64,000 nucleotides of DNA, from the NCBI RefSeq assembly GCF_003610895.1, contig NZ_MCAS01000007.1, positions 1 through 64,000 of the forward strand, written 5' to 3'. Source of the DNA: Paraburkholderia fungorum. Lineage in GTDB: Bacteria > Pseudomonadota > Gammaproteobacteria > Burkholderiales > Burkholderiaceae. A program made the position numbers and the translations under genes. The notes under the pieces are model-generated. The model was not told where the DNA came from, did not search any database, and saw only the letters and a program-made list of their open reading frames with translations. This document shows, piece after piece, positions 42,817 to 51,674 of this stretch; position 1 is the first letter of the stretch, and each line of letters starts with the position of its first letter.

Positions 42817-44025
42817 GTGGATACAAAAGTGACTTCACAAGGGCGTTATCAGAAGGAAGGTTGGGTGCAATGGCCGGGCGAGCCGGAACTGAGCTTTCAA
42901 TTCGCGCGCACGCTTGGTGGTGCACAGGAAGGCGCTAGCCTCATCAGCGAGTGTTTCTTTGCCGCCTCGCGCATGACTCCGGGCGACACTGAGAGCTGGT
43001 ATCGCGAATGGCAGGCTCTGGCACAAACCAGTGAGCGGCGCGCAATTGATGCGTTCGAACGGGCCTGTTTCCGGACCGCCAGCAGCAACTGGCTGCGTGC
43101 GGCCAATTACTATCGTTCGTCCGAGTTCTATCTCGGGCACGACGATCTCAGGCGTTTGGATACATTCAACAGCGTCGAGCGTTGCTCGCATCGCTATCTC
43201 GCTGGCCTGACGCCGGCAGGGGAGGTCGTGAAAGTCCCGTACGAAAACGGTGCGCATCTCGATGCCTATTTCATTCCGTGCGCCGGGAAAGAGGTACGTT
43301 CGCCAGTCGTGATCGCGTTTGGCGGCCTTGACGAGTACAAGGATGAACTGCTGCATGAAATGCCGAAGCATGCACTGACGCGTGGCATGTCTTTGCTACT
43401 GGTGGATTTGCCGGGGCAGGGCGCCACGTTACGCCGGCAGAAGATCGTCAACCGCCCCGATACGGAGGTGCCGGTAGGCGCCTGTGTCGATTACCTGCTG
43501 ACACGCGCCGACGTCGATCCGAGGAAAATCGGTTTGTATGGCGCAAGCGTCGGCGGGGTCTATGCCGCGCGTGCGGCTTCGTTTGAAAAGCGTATTGTCG
43601 CGGCGGTTTCCGACTCCGTTATGTTCGACATGTCCTCATTGTTCGCTGGCTGGCTCAATGCACCTGACAAGCTGATCTGGGGACATCTGAAATGGGTGTT
43701 CGGCTGCGCCACGCCGGAAGACGTGGTGGAAAAGGCCAGAGTGTTCAGCCTCGAGGGCGTCATCGACAAGATCACCGTGCCCTATCTGGTGCTGCAGGGC
43801 ACGGAGGATTGGCTCGGTCTGAAGACGGCGACCGACACCTACGACTATGCAAAGGCGCACGGCGTGAAAGCGGAGCTCAAACTGTTCGACCCGGATGAGA
43901 CAGGGGCCGCGCATTGCCAGGTCGACAATCCGACCTTGGGTCAGGAATTTATCTGCGACTGGCTCGCGACTCAATTGGGCGTCGATCAGGGCGCAGTGCG
44001 ATCGCGCGTGCAGGCTTTGGCTTGA
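42817..44025 (+). CDS. alpha/beta hydrolase, FrsA/2,6-dihydroxypseudooxynicotine hydrolase type
   Basis: Hydrolase of 402 residues starting at GTG 42817, 8 bases after AGGAG (the GTG at 42808 overlaps that site). A helical cap domain of about 150 residues precedes the catalytic domain, as in the C-C bond-cleaving DHPON hydrolase of nicotine breakdown and in FrsA. The nucleophile is S244 in GLYGASVGG; the acid lies in VLQGTEDWLG and the histidine probably in GAAHCQVD. Regulation by the divergent XRE-cupin protein is indicated by the shared operators. Natural substrate unknown. Confidence 0.86.
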   Translation: MDTKVTSQGRYQKEGWVQWPGEPELSFQFARTLGGAQEGASLISECFFAASRMTPGDTESWYREWQALAQTSERRAIDAFERACFRTASSNWLRAANYYRSSEFYLGHDDLRRLDTFNSVERCSHRYLAGLTPAGEVVKVPYENGAHLDAYFIPCAGKEVRSPVVIAFGGLDEYKDELLHEMPKHALTRGMSLLLVDLPGQGATLRRQKIVNRPDTEVPVGACVDYLLTRADVDPRKIGLYGASVGGVYAARAASFEKRIVAAVSDSVMFDMSSLFAGWLNAPDKLIWGHLKWVFGCATPEDVVEKARVFSLEGVIDKITVPYLVLQGTEDWLGLKTATDTYDYAKAHGVKAELKLFDPDETGAAHCQVDNPTLGQEFICDWLATQLGVDQGAVRSRVQALA

Positions 44026-44273
44026 AGTGAGTTGACGCCGGCGCGCCTGATATTGCGTGCCGGCGCTGACAGAAAGGCCGCAGACGTTCGAGGAAACCGA
44101 ACAGGAGTCGCGTGAGTAATCATCGCTGTTCACTCGCCACGAATTGAGCAAGAATAACGGCTGTTCGTTCACATTCTGCGAGTGCATTTTTGCCACTCGC
44201 CGCGCGATCGGCGGAACTGCCACACGTTCAGTTCACCGTAGCTTGCTGACTCATTATTCTCTGCGGAAATTCA
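44026..44273. other. intergenic spacer before a flavoprotein oxidase gene
   Basis: 248 bases without a supported gene. No convincing terminator or operator was found. Confidence 0.4.
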
Positions 44274-45464
44274 ATGAACCAAAGATCTCCCCGTATTGCC
44301 GTTGTAGGGGCAGGCGTCATCGGTTTGTCGGTGGCACGTTCGCTTGCTTTGCTCGGTGCGCAAGTGTCGCTCTTCGAGCGCTCGCATCTGGGTTCGGGTA
44401 CAAGCAGTACGACCTTCGCGTGGATTAACTCGAACGGAAAGAATCCTGAAAGTTACCACGCGCTTAACTGCGCAGGCATGGCGGAACACGTCACGCTGCA
44501 AGATGGCAGCCCCACTGAAGCCCGCTGGCTGGATGTGTGCGGCACCTTTGAATGGGCGGTCAGTCCGGTTCAACAGGAGCGGCTTGGCGCTCGCGTGCAA
44601 TCGCTGAGATCGTTGGGTTACCCAGTGCAAGACGTTTCGCGCGCCGCCTTGCAGCAACGCATCCCTGAATTGCGCATCGATCCGCGTAGCGGGGATATCT
44701 GGCATTTTCCCACGGAGGCGTTGGTCTCTCCGTCGGTATTGATGGCGCGCCTTTGGTCGGAGGCACGAAGCCATGGCGCGGTTTTGCGCGAGCATATCGG
44801 CGTGGTCGATGTCGCGGAAACGCCGGACGGCATAACGCTGCAGCTATCGACTAACGAGCGCTGGGAGGGCGACTATTGTGTCCTCGCGACTGGACGCTGG
44901 ACGCCCGAACTTATCTCGAGCCTGGGCGTGTCGTTGGCCATGATTGATGCCAACCGGCCCGACAAGCGTGCATGCGGTTTCCTTGCTTCCACCACGGCGC
45001 AATTCATTCAACTACGCGCCAACATTATTAGCCCGGATATGAACGTGCGTCCCGACGGCGGTGGGCGCTTGCTGCTGCAAGCCCCCGACCTGGACGATCG
45101 GGCAGACCCCGCGTATCAGGCCGCGGTGGACGGATTCATTGGTCAGGAGATGCTGACGCGTTTGCGTCGTCTATTTTGCAACACTGACTATGCGCGGATC
45201 GAGCGGCTCGCGGTCGGTCAGCGTTCGCGTCCTGCCGATGGGCTCCCCGCCGTGGGTTTCGTAACGAAACAGCAACGCGCGTACGTTGTCGCCACGCATA
45301 GTGGCATGACACTTGGCCCTTTGCTCGGACGGCTGGTTGCGGAGGAGTTGATACATCAACGCAGAGACGGCTTGCTCAACGACTATTCACCCGACCGCCT
45401 CATCAACCGTGATTCCAGGGATTTCTCGCCAATCTCGACCATCCACTATCCGGCGGAGCAGTAG
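44274..45464 (+). CDS. FAD-dependent oxidoreductase, DAO family, cytoplasmic
   Basis: Flavoprotein of 396 residues. The FAD-binding loop is VVGAGVIGLSVARSLALLGA (about 9-28), followed by E at the end of beta-2 (LFERSHLGSGTSS). The family ATG-type segment is VLATGRWTPELIS, and the C terminus carries ATHSGMTLGPLLGRLVAEEL. It has no signal peptide, so it is cytoplasmic. DAO enzymes oxidise amines or D/L-amino acids (sarcosine, proline, glycine). It converges with a longer paralogue at 45582-46745. The neighbouring hydrolase may feed it. Substrate unknown. Confidence 0.86.
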   Translation: MNQRSPRIAVVGAGVIGLSVARSLALLGAQVSLFERSHLGSGTSSTTFAWINSNGKNPESYHALNCAGMAEHVTLQDGSPTEARWLDVCGTFEWAVSPVQQERLGARVQSLRSLGYPVQDVSRAALQQRIPELRIDPRSGDIWHFPTEALVSPSVLMARLWSEARSHGAVLREHIGVVDVAETPDGITLQLSTNERWEGDYCVLATGRWTPELISSLGVSLAMIDANRPDKRACGFLASTTAQFIQLRANIISPDMNVRPDGGGRLLLQAPDLDDRADPAYQAAVDGFIGQEMLTRLRRLFCNTDYARIERLAVGQRSRPADGLPAVGFVTKQQRAYVVATHSGMTLGPLLGRLVAEELIHQRRDGLLNDYSPDRLINRDSRDFSPISTIHYPAEQ

Positions 45465-45581
45465 TCGGAATAGGTGTATGAAGAGGAGAAACGTGTCTGC
45501 CTAACGATTAGGTGGACACGTGAACACGATCGATGGCGCGATTGCTCAGGATACGGAAGCGTTCGACACGCGTGCAAAAAA

Positions 45582-46745
45582 CTAGGAGTAAAAGCGCAGT
45601 GGGCGGAACTCCTGCAATTGGGCAGTCTCAACCCCGTCGAGAACCTCAATCGACAGTAACTGCCCTATCGCCGGTGCCGACGTCATACCGCTGTGCATTG
45701 CCGCTACGTGTACATTTTTGTACTTTCTGCCACGCCCCATGATCGGATACTCGTCCCTTGGCATGACTCGATATCCCAGCGTCATATAGTCGAGCTCAAT
45801 GCCCCGGGTGCTCGGGAGAACCTTCGTTACGTACTCCAGCAGTTTGGCTCCGAGTTCTGGCGTCGGCGTAAGCGACCCGGTGTCACCAAAATTTGAGCCT
45901 GTTACGATCCGGCCGTCCGGATTCTGTTTGATATCGGCACCTGAGGGCATCAGCACCTGATTAACCAGCGGCGGCATGGGTTTGCTATGAGCCAGAATCC
46001 CCCTCGATGTCCGCAACGGTACGGGAATCTCCGCTTGTGCGCCCAGACGGGTGCAGTCGTTACCGGCCGCGATCACAATATGATCCGCCGGGAAATTGCC
46101 CCGATCCGTTGTCACGCCCGTCGCTTTTGCATCCTTGAAGTTCAGGTTGGACACGTTCGCTTTCACCAGCTTGACGCCCGCTTTCACGCCGGCCTCAACC
46201 AGTGCGAGCGTCGCTGCGACCGGATCCAGCGTGCCGTCAATCGTCGAATGCCAACCGGCGCCGAAGTCTCCCGGTACGACCCCGGGCACCAACTTCAACA
46301 GATCGTCGCGAGTGATGTTCTCAATGGGATACCCCCACGGTTGGTGAACGGCTGTCGTGTAGTTGAGGTTGTCGATCTGCTTCTGATCGGGGCCGCACCA
46401 GGCGATTCCGCCACCCCATTGAATCTGCAGAGACGGTCCGATCTCCAGCTGCAAGCGGCGCCATCCAAGGATTCCCTCGTAGTTCAGCGCATAGTAAGAA
46501 AGCGGCGTCTTGTTGTTGGCGTTGATCCAGGCGAATGAATTGCGCGTTGTACCGGACGCCGGCGCTTCTTTCTCCAGCAGCGTGACATCGGCGCCACGTT
46601 TGGCGAGATGGTACGCAATCGATGCGCCCATGACGCCGCTGCCAATGACGATGACTTTGTCATCGGTTCGAGCGGCCATGCTGATCGTAGGCAGCGCGCC
46701 TACGAGAGGGGCTGCCAGAAAAGGGAAAAACTCTCTGCGGTTCAT
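45582..46745 (-). CDS. FAD-dependent oxidoreductase, DAO family, with Tat-like signal
   Basis: Flavoprotein of 387 residues, clearly paralogous to the gene at 44274: both share GSGVMGASIAYHLAKRGA or an equivalent, FAWINANNKTPLSYYALNY versus FAWINSNGKNPESYHALNC, and HSGMT near the end. Here MNRREFFPFLAAPLVGALP is a twin-arginine-like export signal, absent in the other copy. GAGGAG precedes ATG at 46745. It converges with the first copy, leaving 117 bases between them. An inverted repeat at 46801-46821 lies upstream. One reaction in two compartments is possible. Confidence 0.85.
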   Translation of the reverse strand: MNRREFFPFLAAPLVGALPTISMAARTDDKVIVIGSGVMGASIAYHLAKRGADVTLLEKEAPASGTTRNSFAWINANNKTPLSYYALNYEGILGWRRLQLEIGPSLQIQWGGGIAWCGPDQKQIDNLNYTTAVHQPWGYPIENITRDDLLKLVPGVVPGDFGAGWHSTIDGTLDPVAATLALVEAGVKAGVKLVKANVSNLNFKDAKATGVTTDRGNFPADHIVIAAGNDCTRLGAQAEIPVPLRTSRGILAHSKPMPPLVNQVLMPSGADIKQNPDGRIVTGSNFGDTGSLTPTPELGAKLLEYVTKVLPSTRGIELDYMTLGYRVMPRDEYPIMGRGRKYKNVHVAAMHSGMTSAPAIGQLLSIEVLDGVETAQLQEFRPLRFYS

Positions 46746-46800
46746 ATGTCGTCTCCTCTTCGCTTTTTGAAGTGATAGCTGTGCTAACGGCTCTTCAAAC

Positions 46801-46821
46801 ATTGCGTGCCTCACACGCAAT
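46801..46821. promoter_or_regulatory. inverted repeat upstream of the Tat-signal flavoprotein gene
   Basis: ATTGCGTG-CCTCA-CACGCAAT has exact 8-base arms and a 5-base spacer. It lies about 56 bases upstream of the flavoprotein start, in position for an operator or a hairpin in the leader. No regulator can be assigned. Confidence 0.5.
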
Positions 46822-46907
46822 AAAGCTTAAGGCTTCCTTGACGCGAACCCAGTCTGTCCAAAATTAACTCTATAACTCCCGGTTATGCATTTTCCTGATT
46901 GCAAGCG

Positions 46908-47900
46908 CTAACGGCTTCTTGCCGTACGCCCACTCGCCGGGCGGCGACTACGCTTGCGAGTGGCGAGTTCGTCCCTCTCCTGTTCCGCAACGTTTAGCGC
47001 CAGTTTGAGCGCCTTCTGGTCACGATCGAGCTGCATTCTCATGTGCCGCATGAACTGCCGCGCGGTTTCCGTGAGTGGCGTACCCGGGCGAAACACGAGT
47101 ACGCCCGAGAACATGGCTTCGACATCAATCGGCTTCACGACGAGCCCCCGCTGCGCGAAGTCCAGCGTCACGATCGGATGCGCGATGCCTATACCGACTC
47201 CGGCGAGCGCCAGCTCGCATACCGTATGTGAATAAGGCGTTTCGACGACAGGCTTGAGGCGTATTTCACGTGCTGTGAGCTGTGTTTCCAGGCGAAGTCT
47301 GGTGCTGTCTTCAGGATTCAGCGCAATGAAGGGAAAGGCAGGCAGGTCCGCGACAGCGATGAAGGGGCGCGCGGCCAGCGGGTGATGCCGGTTCATCACC
47401 GCCACCCCCGGCATACGCACGAATTCCGAGTGCTCCAGGCCGGCCATCGACATTTCGTCTGACATCAGACCGAAATCCACCTGGCCCGCCGAGACTTTCT
47501 CGTGCACTTCGCGTGAGCTCATTACCTGTAGCGATATCTGCACGTTTCTGGACGGGGCATCGAACGCTGCGATGACGCGGGGCAGAAAACCGGTGCCCAG
47601 GGCCGGCAGACAGGCGATCGCCATTCGCCCCAATCCGTAGGATCGCAAACTACGGATTCGATGTTCGATGACCTCGAATCCGCGGAAGTACTGATCGACC
47701 TCACGCATCAGGGCAACGGCTTCCTGGGTGGGAACGAGCCGGCTGCGTACCCGCTCGAACAGCGCGAAGTCCGCCATGGTTTCCAGGCGTCTGATGGACT
47801 GGCTCACAGCCGGTTGCGAAATGCCGAGCAGCGCGGCCGCTTTGCTCGTGCTTCCCGCCGTCATAACTGCCCGAAATACCTCGATATCGCGAATTCTCAT
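46908..47900 (-). CDS. LysR-family transcriptional regulator
   Basis: Regulator of 330 residues. The HTH is MRIRDIEVFRAVMTAGSTSKAAALLGISQPAVSQSIRRLE in pieces, and the effector domain follows from about 95 (LGRMAIACLPALGTGFLPRVIAAFDAPS). The basic C-terminal tail (KRSRRPASGRTARSR) is unusual. It is divergent from a cystathionine-beta-lyase-like gene and an amino acid ABC transporter, which it probably controls. A LysR-like motif ATAA-N7-TTAT lies at 47899-47913, overlapping its start. Confidence 0.9.
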   Translation of the reverse strand: MRIRDIEVFRAVMTAGSTSKAAALLGISQPAVSQSIRRLETMADFALFERVRSRLVPTQEAVALMREVDQYFRGFEVIEHRIRSLRSYGLGRMAIACLPALGTGFLPRVIAAFDAPSRNVQISLQVMSSREVHEKVSAGQVDFGLMSDEMSMAGLEHSEFVRMPGVAVMNRHHPLAARPFIAVADLPAFPFIALNPEDSTRLRLETQLTAREIRLKPVVETPYSHTVCELALAGVGIGIAHPIVTLDFAQRGLVVKPIDVEAMFSGVLVFRPGTPLTETARQFMRHMRMQLDRDQKALKLALNVAEQERDELATRKRSRRPASGRTARSR

Positions 47901-47913
47901 AACGTGGACTTAT
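47899..47913. promoter_or_regulatory. LysR-type box candidate
   Basis: ATAA-CGTGGAC-TTAT is a symmetric T-N11-A type motif at the regulator start, consistent with LysR autoregulation in the divergent intergenic region. Evidence is a single motif. Confidence 0.4.
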
Positions 47914-47998
47914 TGACCTAATTATTTCCGATGTTGATGGAATCCAGGGCGAAAGTAAACTGTGCTCATCGATTCATCACCAGGCAACCAACGAGAGC

Positions 47999-49165
47999 AT
48001 GATGACAAGTACTACCCAGAAAATGCCGCAGCCGTTTCGCAGCCTCTCGCCCGCCGTCGTGCGGGCATCCACCGTCGTATTCGATTCCCTCGCCGAATTT
48101 ACGCGCCGCAAGGAGCGGCAACCGGACGGTTACAGCTATGGCATCACGGGCACTCCGACGGCCCGCCAACTGGAACATCGCATCGCGGAACTCGAAGGAG
48201 GAGCACATTGCGTGGTGACACCCTCCGGACAGTCCGCGTTGATGACGACCGTCATGGGTTTCGTGCGCGGCGGCGATCACCTGCTCGTATCGGCTGCCTG
48301 CTACGGTGCGCTAAAGACGTTCGCGCATAATTGGCTGGCGCATTTCAACGTCGAGGTCGAGTTGTATCCGCCGGCAATCGGGGCAGAGATCGAGAAGCGC
48401 ATCAAGTCCAATACGCGCATGATCTGCCTGGAGTCGCCGGGCACGGTGACGATGGAGATGCCGGACATTCCGGCGATTGTCGAAGTCGCGAAACGTCATG
48501 GCGTAATGACGATGATGGACAACACCTGGGGAAGTCCGCTCGCCTTCAAGCCGCTCGAGCACGGTGTGGACTTCAGCATCGAGGCGGCAACGAAATTTTT
48601 CGGCGGGCATTCGGATCTGCTGGTGGGCTGTATCAGCATGAACGACGCGGGTTACTACGCGACCGTGCGCGAGACGCAGAGCATTCTCGGCCAGCAGACG
48701 AGCCCCGACGATTGCTTCCTCGTGATGCGCGGTCTGGAGACCCTGAAAGTCCGTTTCGCCGCCCAGAGTGCCGCGACGCTGCAGATCGCGAGGGAGCTGG
48801 AACGCCACCCGGAAGTAAGCAAGGTGCTGTTCCCGGCACTACCGTCCGACGCGGGCCACGCGATCTGGAAACGGGACTTTTCGAGCAGCGGCTGTCTCTT
48901 CTCACTGATTCTTCAGCCAGCACGCGAGGTCGCATTCAACGCCTTCTTCGACGCGCTCCAACATTTCGCTATTGGCGCGAGCTGGGGAGGCGTGCATAGC
49001 CTCGCTGCTTACTATCCGGCGCCGTTGCAGGCCGAACGCGCGTTTCCGCTTACCGACCAGCCCATCGTACGTCTTTCGATCGGACTGGAGGATCCCGCGA
49101 TGCTGCTTGCGGACCTGAACGCCGGTCTCGATGCATTCAAACGAACCCGTGCGACTGCCACGTAA
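47999..49165 (+). CDS. trans-sulfuration PLP enzyme, cystathionine beta-lyase-like
   Basis: Cys/Met-metabolism PLP enzyme of 388 residues. PLP lysine is K199 in AATKFFGGHSD, D174 pairs the pyridine nitrogen, and GQSALMT near 77-84 binds phosphate. It has the MetC-like segments YSYGITGTPTARQLEHRIAELEGG and ASWGGVHSL. MetC enzymes split cystathionine to homocysteine, and relatives also degrade cysteine or cystine derivatives. Its placement between a LysR regulator and an amino acid ABC transporter suggests C-S lyase use on an imported sulfur amino acid. GAG before ATG is short. Confidence 0.9.
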   Translation: MMTSTTQKMPQPFRSLSPAVVRASTVVFDSLAEFTRRKERQPDGYSYGITGTPTARQLEHRIAELEGGAHCVVTPSGQSALMTTVMGFVRGGDHLLVSAACYGALKTFAHNWLAHFNVEVELYPPAIGAEIEKRIKSNTRMICLESPGTVTMEMPDIPAIVEVAKRHGVMTMMDNTWGSPLAFKPLEHGVDFSIEAATKFFGGHSDLLVGCISMNDAGYYATVRETQSILGQQTSPDDCFLVMRGLETLKVRFAAQSAATLQIARELERHPEVSKVLFPALPSDAGHAIWKRDFSSSGCLFSLILQPAREVAFNAFFDALQHFAIGASWGGVHSLAAYYPAPLQAERAFPLTDQPIVRLSIGLEDPAMLLADLNAGLDAFKRTRATAT

Positions 49166-49204
49166 TATTTTTTCGCTTAACTTACCTGAATTAGCGAGTA
49201 CAAG

Positions 49205-50044
49205 ATGAAAACAATCAATGGATGGGGACGCGCTTTCACGCTAGTGAGTTTCGTGGCGCTTTGCGCGGCAATCAGCTCACCCGCAACGGTGCAAGCGGCG
49301 GACCTGCTTGCACAGGCGAAGGCAAACGGCACGCTGCGCATCGCCAATACGCAGAGCAGTCCGCCATGGAGCATGCTTGACGAGAACAACAAGCCGGTTG
49401 GCTATGACGTCGCGATTGCAAAGGAAGTCGGCAAGCGCATTGGCGTGCCGAATGTCGTATTCGTCGCTGATTCGTTCAAGAACTTCGTGGAAGGGTTGAA
49501 GACCGGTAAGTACGATCTCGTGATGAACGATCTCACGCCCACGCCGGAACGTGAGCGGCAGGTGGATTTCGGTGACCCGTACGGCGTGGAGGATTTCCGC
49601 ATTTTCGTCTCTGCCGGCAACACGGATATCAAGGGCAAGGACACGCTTAAAGGCAAGCGAGTAGGCGTGGCTACCGGCTCCAGCAATGAAACATGGGCAT
49701 TGGCACACCTTAAGGATTCCGATATTCGTTCATACGACAACGGGGGACTTGTCTTCAACGATCTCGGTAGCGGGCGCATCGACGCGGTGATCATTTCTCA
49801 CTTCGGCGGCATGAAATACGCCAACGTCAACCACTTGCCCGTGAAGGAAGTGGGCGAACCCTTGATCTATCAGCTTTCGGCGCCGGCTATGGAAAAAGGC
49901 CAGCCGGCCCTGCGTGCGGCTGTCAACAAGGCGGTCGCGGAAATGATGGCTGACGGAACGATTCAGGCCATCGCGAAGAAGTGGGTGGGGCGCGATTACG
50001 ATATGGTCGGCACGATCGCCAAAGCCAAGGCACAGAAGGAGTAG
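49205..50044 (+). CDS. amino acid ABC transporter substrate-binding protein (SBP_bac_3)
   Basis: Periplasmic protein of 279 residues with a Sec signal (GWGRAFTLVSFVALCAAISS, cleavage around VQA-AD). The mature part has TLRIANTQSSPPWSMLDENNKPVGYDVAIAKEVGKRIG in pieces, the typical SBP_bac_3 first lobe, and GKRVGVATGSSNETWAL in the second. The gene is 39 bases after the MetC-like gene and 2 bases before the permease. It captures a polar amino acid, possibly a cystine-like substrate given its neighbour. Confidence 0.92.
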   Translation: MKTINGWGRAFTLVSFVALCAAISSPATVQAADLLAQAKANGTLRIANTQSSPPWSMLDENNKPVGYDVAIAKEVGKRIGVPNVVFVADSFKNFVEGLKTGKYDLVMNDLTPTPERERQVDFGDPYGVEDFRIFVSAGNTDIKGKDTLKGKRVGVATGSSNETWALAHLKDSDIRSYDNGGLVFNDLGSGRIDAVIISHFGGMKYANVNHLPVKEVGEPLIYQLSAPAMEKGQPALRAAVNKAVAEMMADGTIQAIAKKWVGRDYDMVGTIAKAKAQKE

Positions 50045-50046
50045 TC

Positions 50047-50697
50047 ATGATCGAACTTTTCATCCGCTCGCTGCCGCTGTTGAAGAGCGCGGTGCTGATG
50101 ACACTCTTCCTCGGGTTATCGTCGTTCGTGCTGGGTTCGACGCTGGGCTTGCTCGTCGCGCTGGCCCGCATCTCGAGTATCGGTGTACTGCGCGTGTTCG
50201 CATTCGCGTACGTATCCATCTTTCGCGGCACGCCGCTGCTCGTGCAGATCCTGCTTATTTATTTCGGATTGCCGCGTTACGGTTTGACGCTTGACCCGGT
50301 TCCTGCCGCGCTCCTCGCGCTGACGCTGTTTTCGGCCGCGTACCTGAGCGAGAACTTTCGTTCCGGCATCAATGCGGTGGACCGGGGGCAGTGGGAAGCC
50401 GCGATGTCGCTGGGTATGAGTTACTGGAAGGCCATGTCGCGGGTCATCCTCCCTCAGGGTCTACGCATCGCAATTCCGCCCGTTGGCAGCCGCATGATTG
50501 CACTGATCAAAGACACGTCCCTGGCCTCGACCATTACGGTGGTAGAACTGACCCGCGTGGCCGACCAGGTGGGCGCATCCACCTTCCGCTACATGGAAAT
50601 GTTCCTGATGGTCGGTCTCATCTACTGGGGCATCAACCAGATTCTCACGATAGTCCAGACGGTCCTCGAGAATCGCTTGTCGAGGCGTTTTGTATGA
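50047..50697 (+). CDS. polar amino acid ABC transporter permease (HisMQ type)
   Basis: Permease of 216 residues with five or so hydrophobic segments, the usual size. The EAA loop is QWEAAMSLGMSYWKAMSRVILPQGLRIAIPP. ATG at 50047 has AAGGAG just upstream and overlaps nothing; the longer open frame upstream is discounted. It overlaps the ATPase gene by ATGA. A single permease gene implies a homodimeric channel. Confidence 0.93.
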   Translation: MIELFIRSLPLLKSAVLMTLFLGLSSFVLGSTLGLLVALARISSIGVLRVFAFAYVSIFRGTPLLVQILLIYFGLPRYGLTLDPVPAALLALTLFSAAYLSENFRSGINAVDRGQWEAAMSLGMSYWKAMSRVILPQGLRIAIPPVGSRMIALIKDTSLASTITVVELTRVADQVGASTFRYMEMFLMVGLIYWGINQILTIVQTVLENRLSRRFV

Positions 50698-51464
50698 ATA
50701 CGGATATCAGTACGATTGAAGTCCGAAGTCTGTCAAAGACTTTCGGCGATAACCCGGTGTTGCGCGGCGTCGATTTCAGCGTATCGAAAGGCGAAGTTGT
50801 CGTTGTGATGGGGCCGTCCGGATCGGGCAAGACCACGCTGCTGCGCTCACTGAATTTCCTCGAGATGCCGGATGCCGGCACGGTGACGGTGTGCGGCATC
50901 GATGTCGAATGTAATGGCTCGTCGAAACCGTCGCGCGTGCAACAGAAGAAGATACGCGCGATCCGGCAGCGCACGGCAATGGTGTTTCAGTCCTTCAATC
51001 TCTTTCCGCACAGGACGGCACTGGAAAACGTGATGGAAGGTCCGGTCAGCGTCAAGGGCGTCCCCCGCGCTCAGGCGTCGGAACGCGCAATGCGTCTGCT
51101 GACTCAGGTTGGCCTGGCCGCGAAAGCCAATGAGTACCCTGCGCGGCTGTCTGGCGGCCAGAAGCAGCGCGTGGCGATCGCGCGGGCGCTTGCGATGGAT
51201 CCGGAGGTCATATTCTTCGACGAACCCACCTCCGCTCTCGATCCGGCGCTGCGAGAGGATGTCCTGACGGTCATGCGCGACGTCGCCAGACAGGGCATGA
51301 CCATGCTGATCGTCACGCACGAAGTGCGGTTTGCACGAGACGTTGCGGATCGGGTGGTTTTCATGGACGGCGGCGTGGTTGCCGAGGACACGACACCGCA
51401 AGCCTTCTTTGGTGAGGGGAGCAGTGCGCGCGTCAGGCAGTTCCTCCATCTGATCGAGACCTGA
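50694..51464 (+). CDS. polar amino acid ABC transporter ATP-binding protein (GlnQ type)
   Basis: ATPase of 256 residues. Walker A is GPSGSGKTT (40-48), signature LSGGQKQRVAIARAL, Walker B PEVIFFDEPTSALDP and the switch histidine in LIVTHEVRFA. ATG at 50694 overlaps the permease stop. A hairpin at 51484-51516 follows the gene and likely ends the operon. The set SBP-permease-ATPase is complete. Confidence 0.93.
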   Translation: MNTDISTIEVRSLSKTFGDNPVLRGVDFSVSKGEVVVVMGPSGSGKTTLLRSLNFLEMPDAGTVTVCGIDVECNGSSKPSRVQQKKIRAIRQRTAMVFQSFNLFPHRTALENVMEGPVSVKGVPRAQASERAMRLLTQVGLAAKANEYPARLSGGQKQRVAIARALAMDPEVIFFDEPTSALDPALREDVLTVMRDVARQGMTMLIVTHEVRFARDVADRVVFMDGGVVAEDTTPQAFFGEGSSARVRQFLHLIET

Positions 51465-51483
51465 GCCCTGCGTCTTGAGCCCT

Positions 51484-51516
51484 GAGAACGCCGTGACACA
51501 TCGTCCCGGCGTTCTC
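51484..51516 (+). terminator. hairpin after the amino acid ABC operon
   Basis: GAGAACGCCG (51484-51493) is the exact complement of CGGCGTTCTC (51507-51516), with a 13-base loop. There is no clear T run after it, so it may be an intrinsic terminator of moderate strength or an mRNA-end hairpin. Confidence 0.55.
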
Positions 51517-51674
51517 ATTACTGCAACCGGTCGCTCCAGTACCGCTTCGCGGCAGCTATCGCGGTGCGCATCCGGGTTCACTCAAAATCAAGACATCGGT
51601 TCATCTGCGGACAAATCGGCTGACTGGACAAAATTGATACTGGCGGCACCAAAGCAAAATCATCCGGGTCCCCC

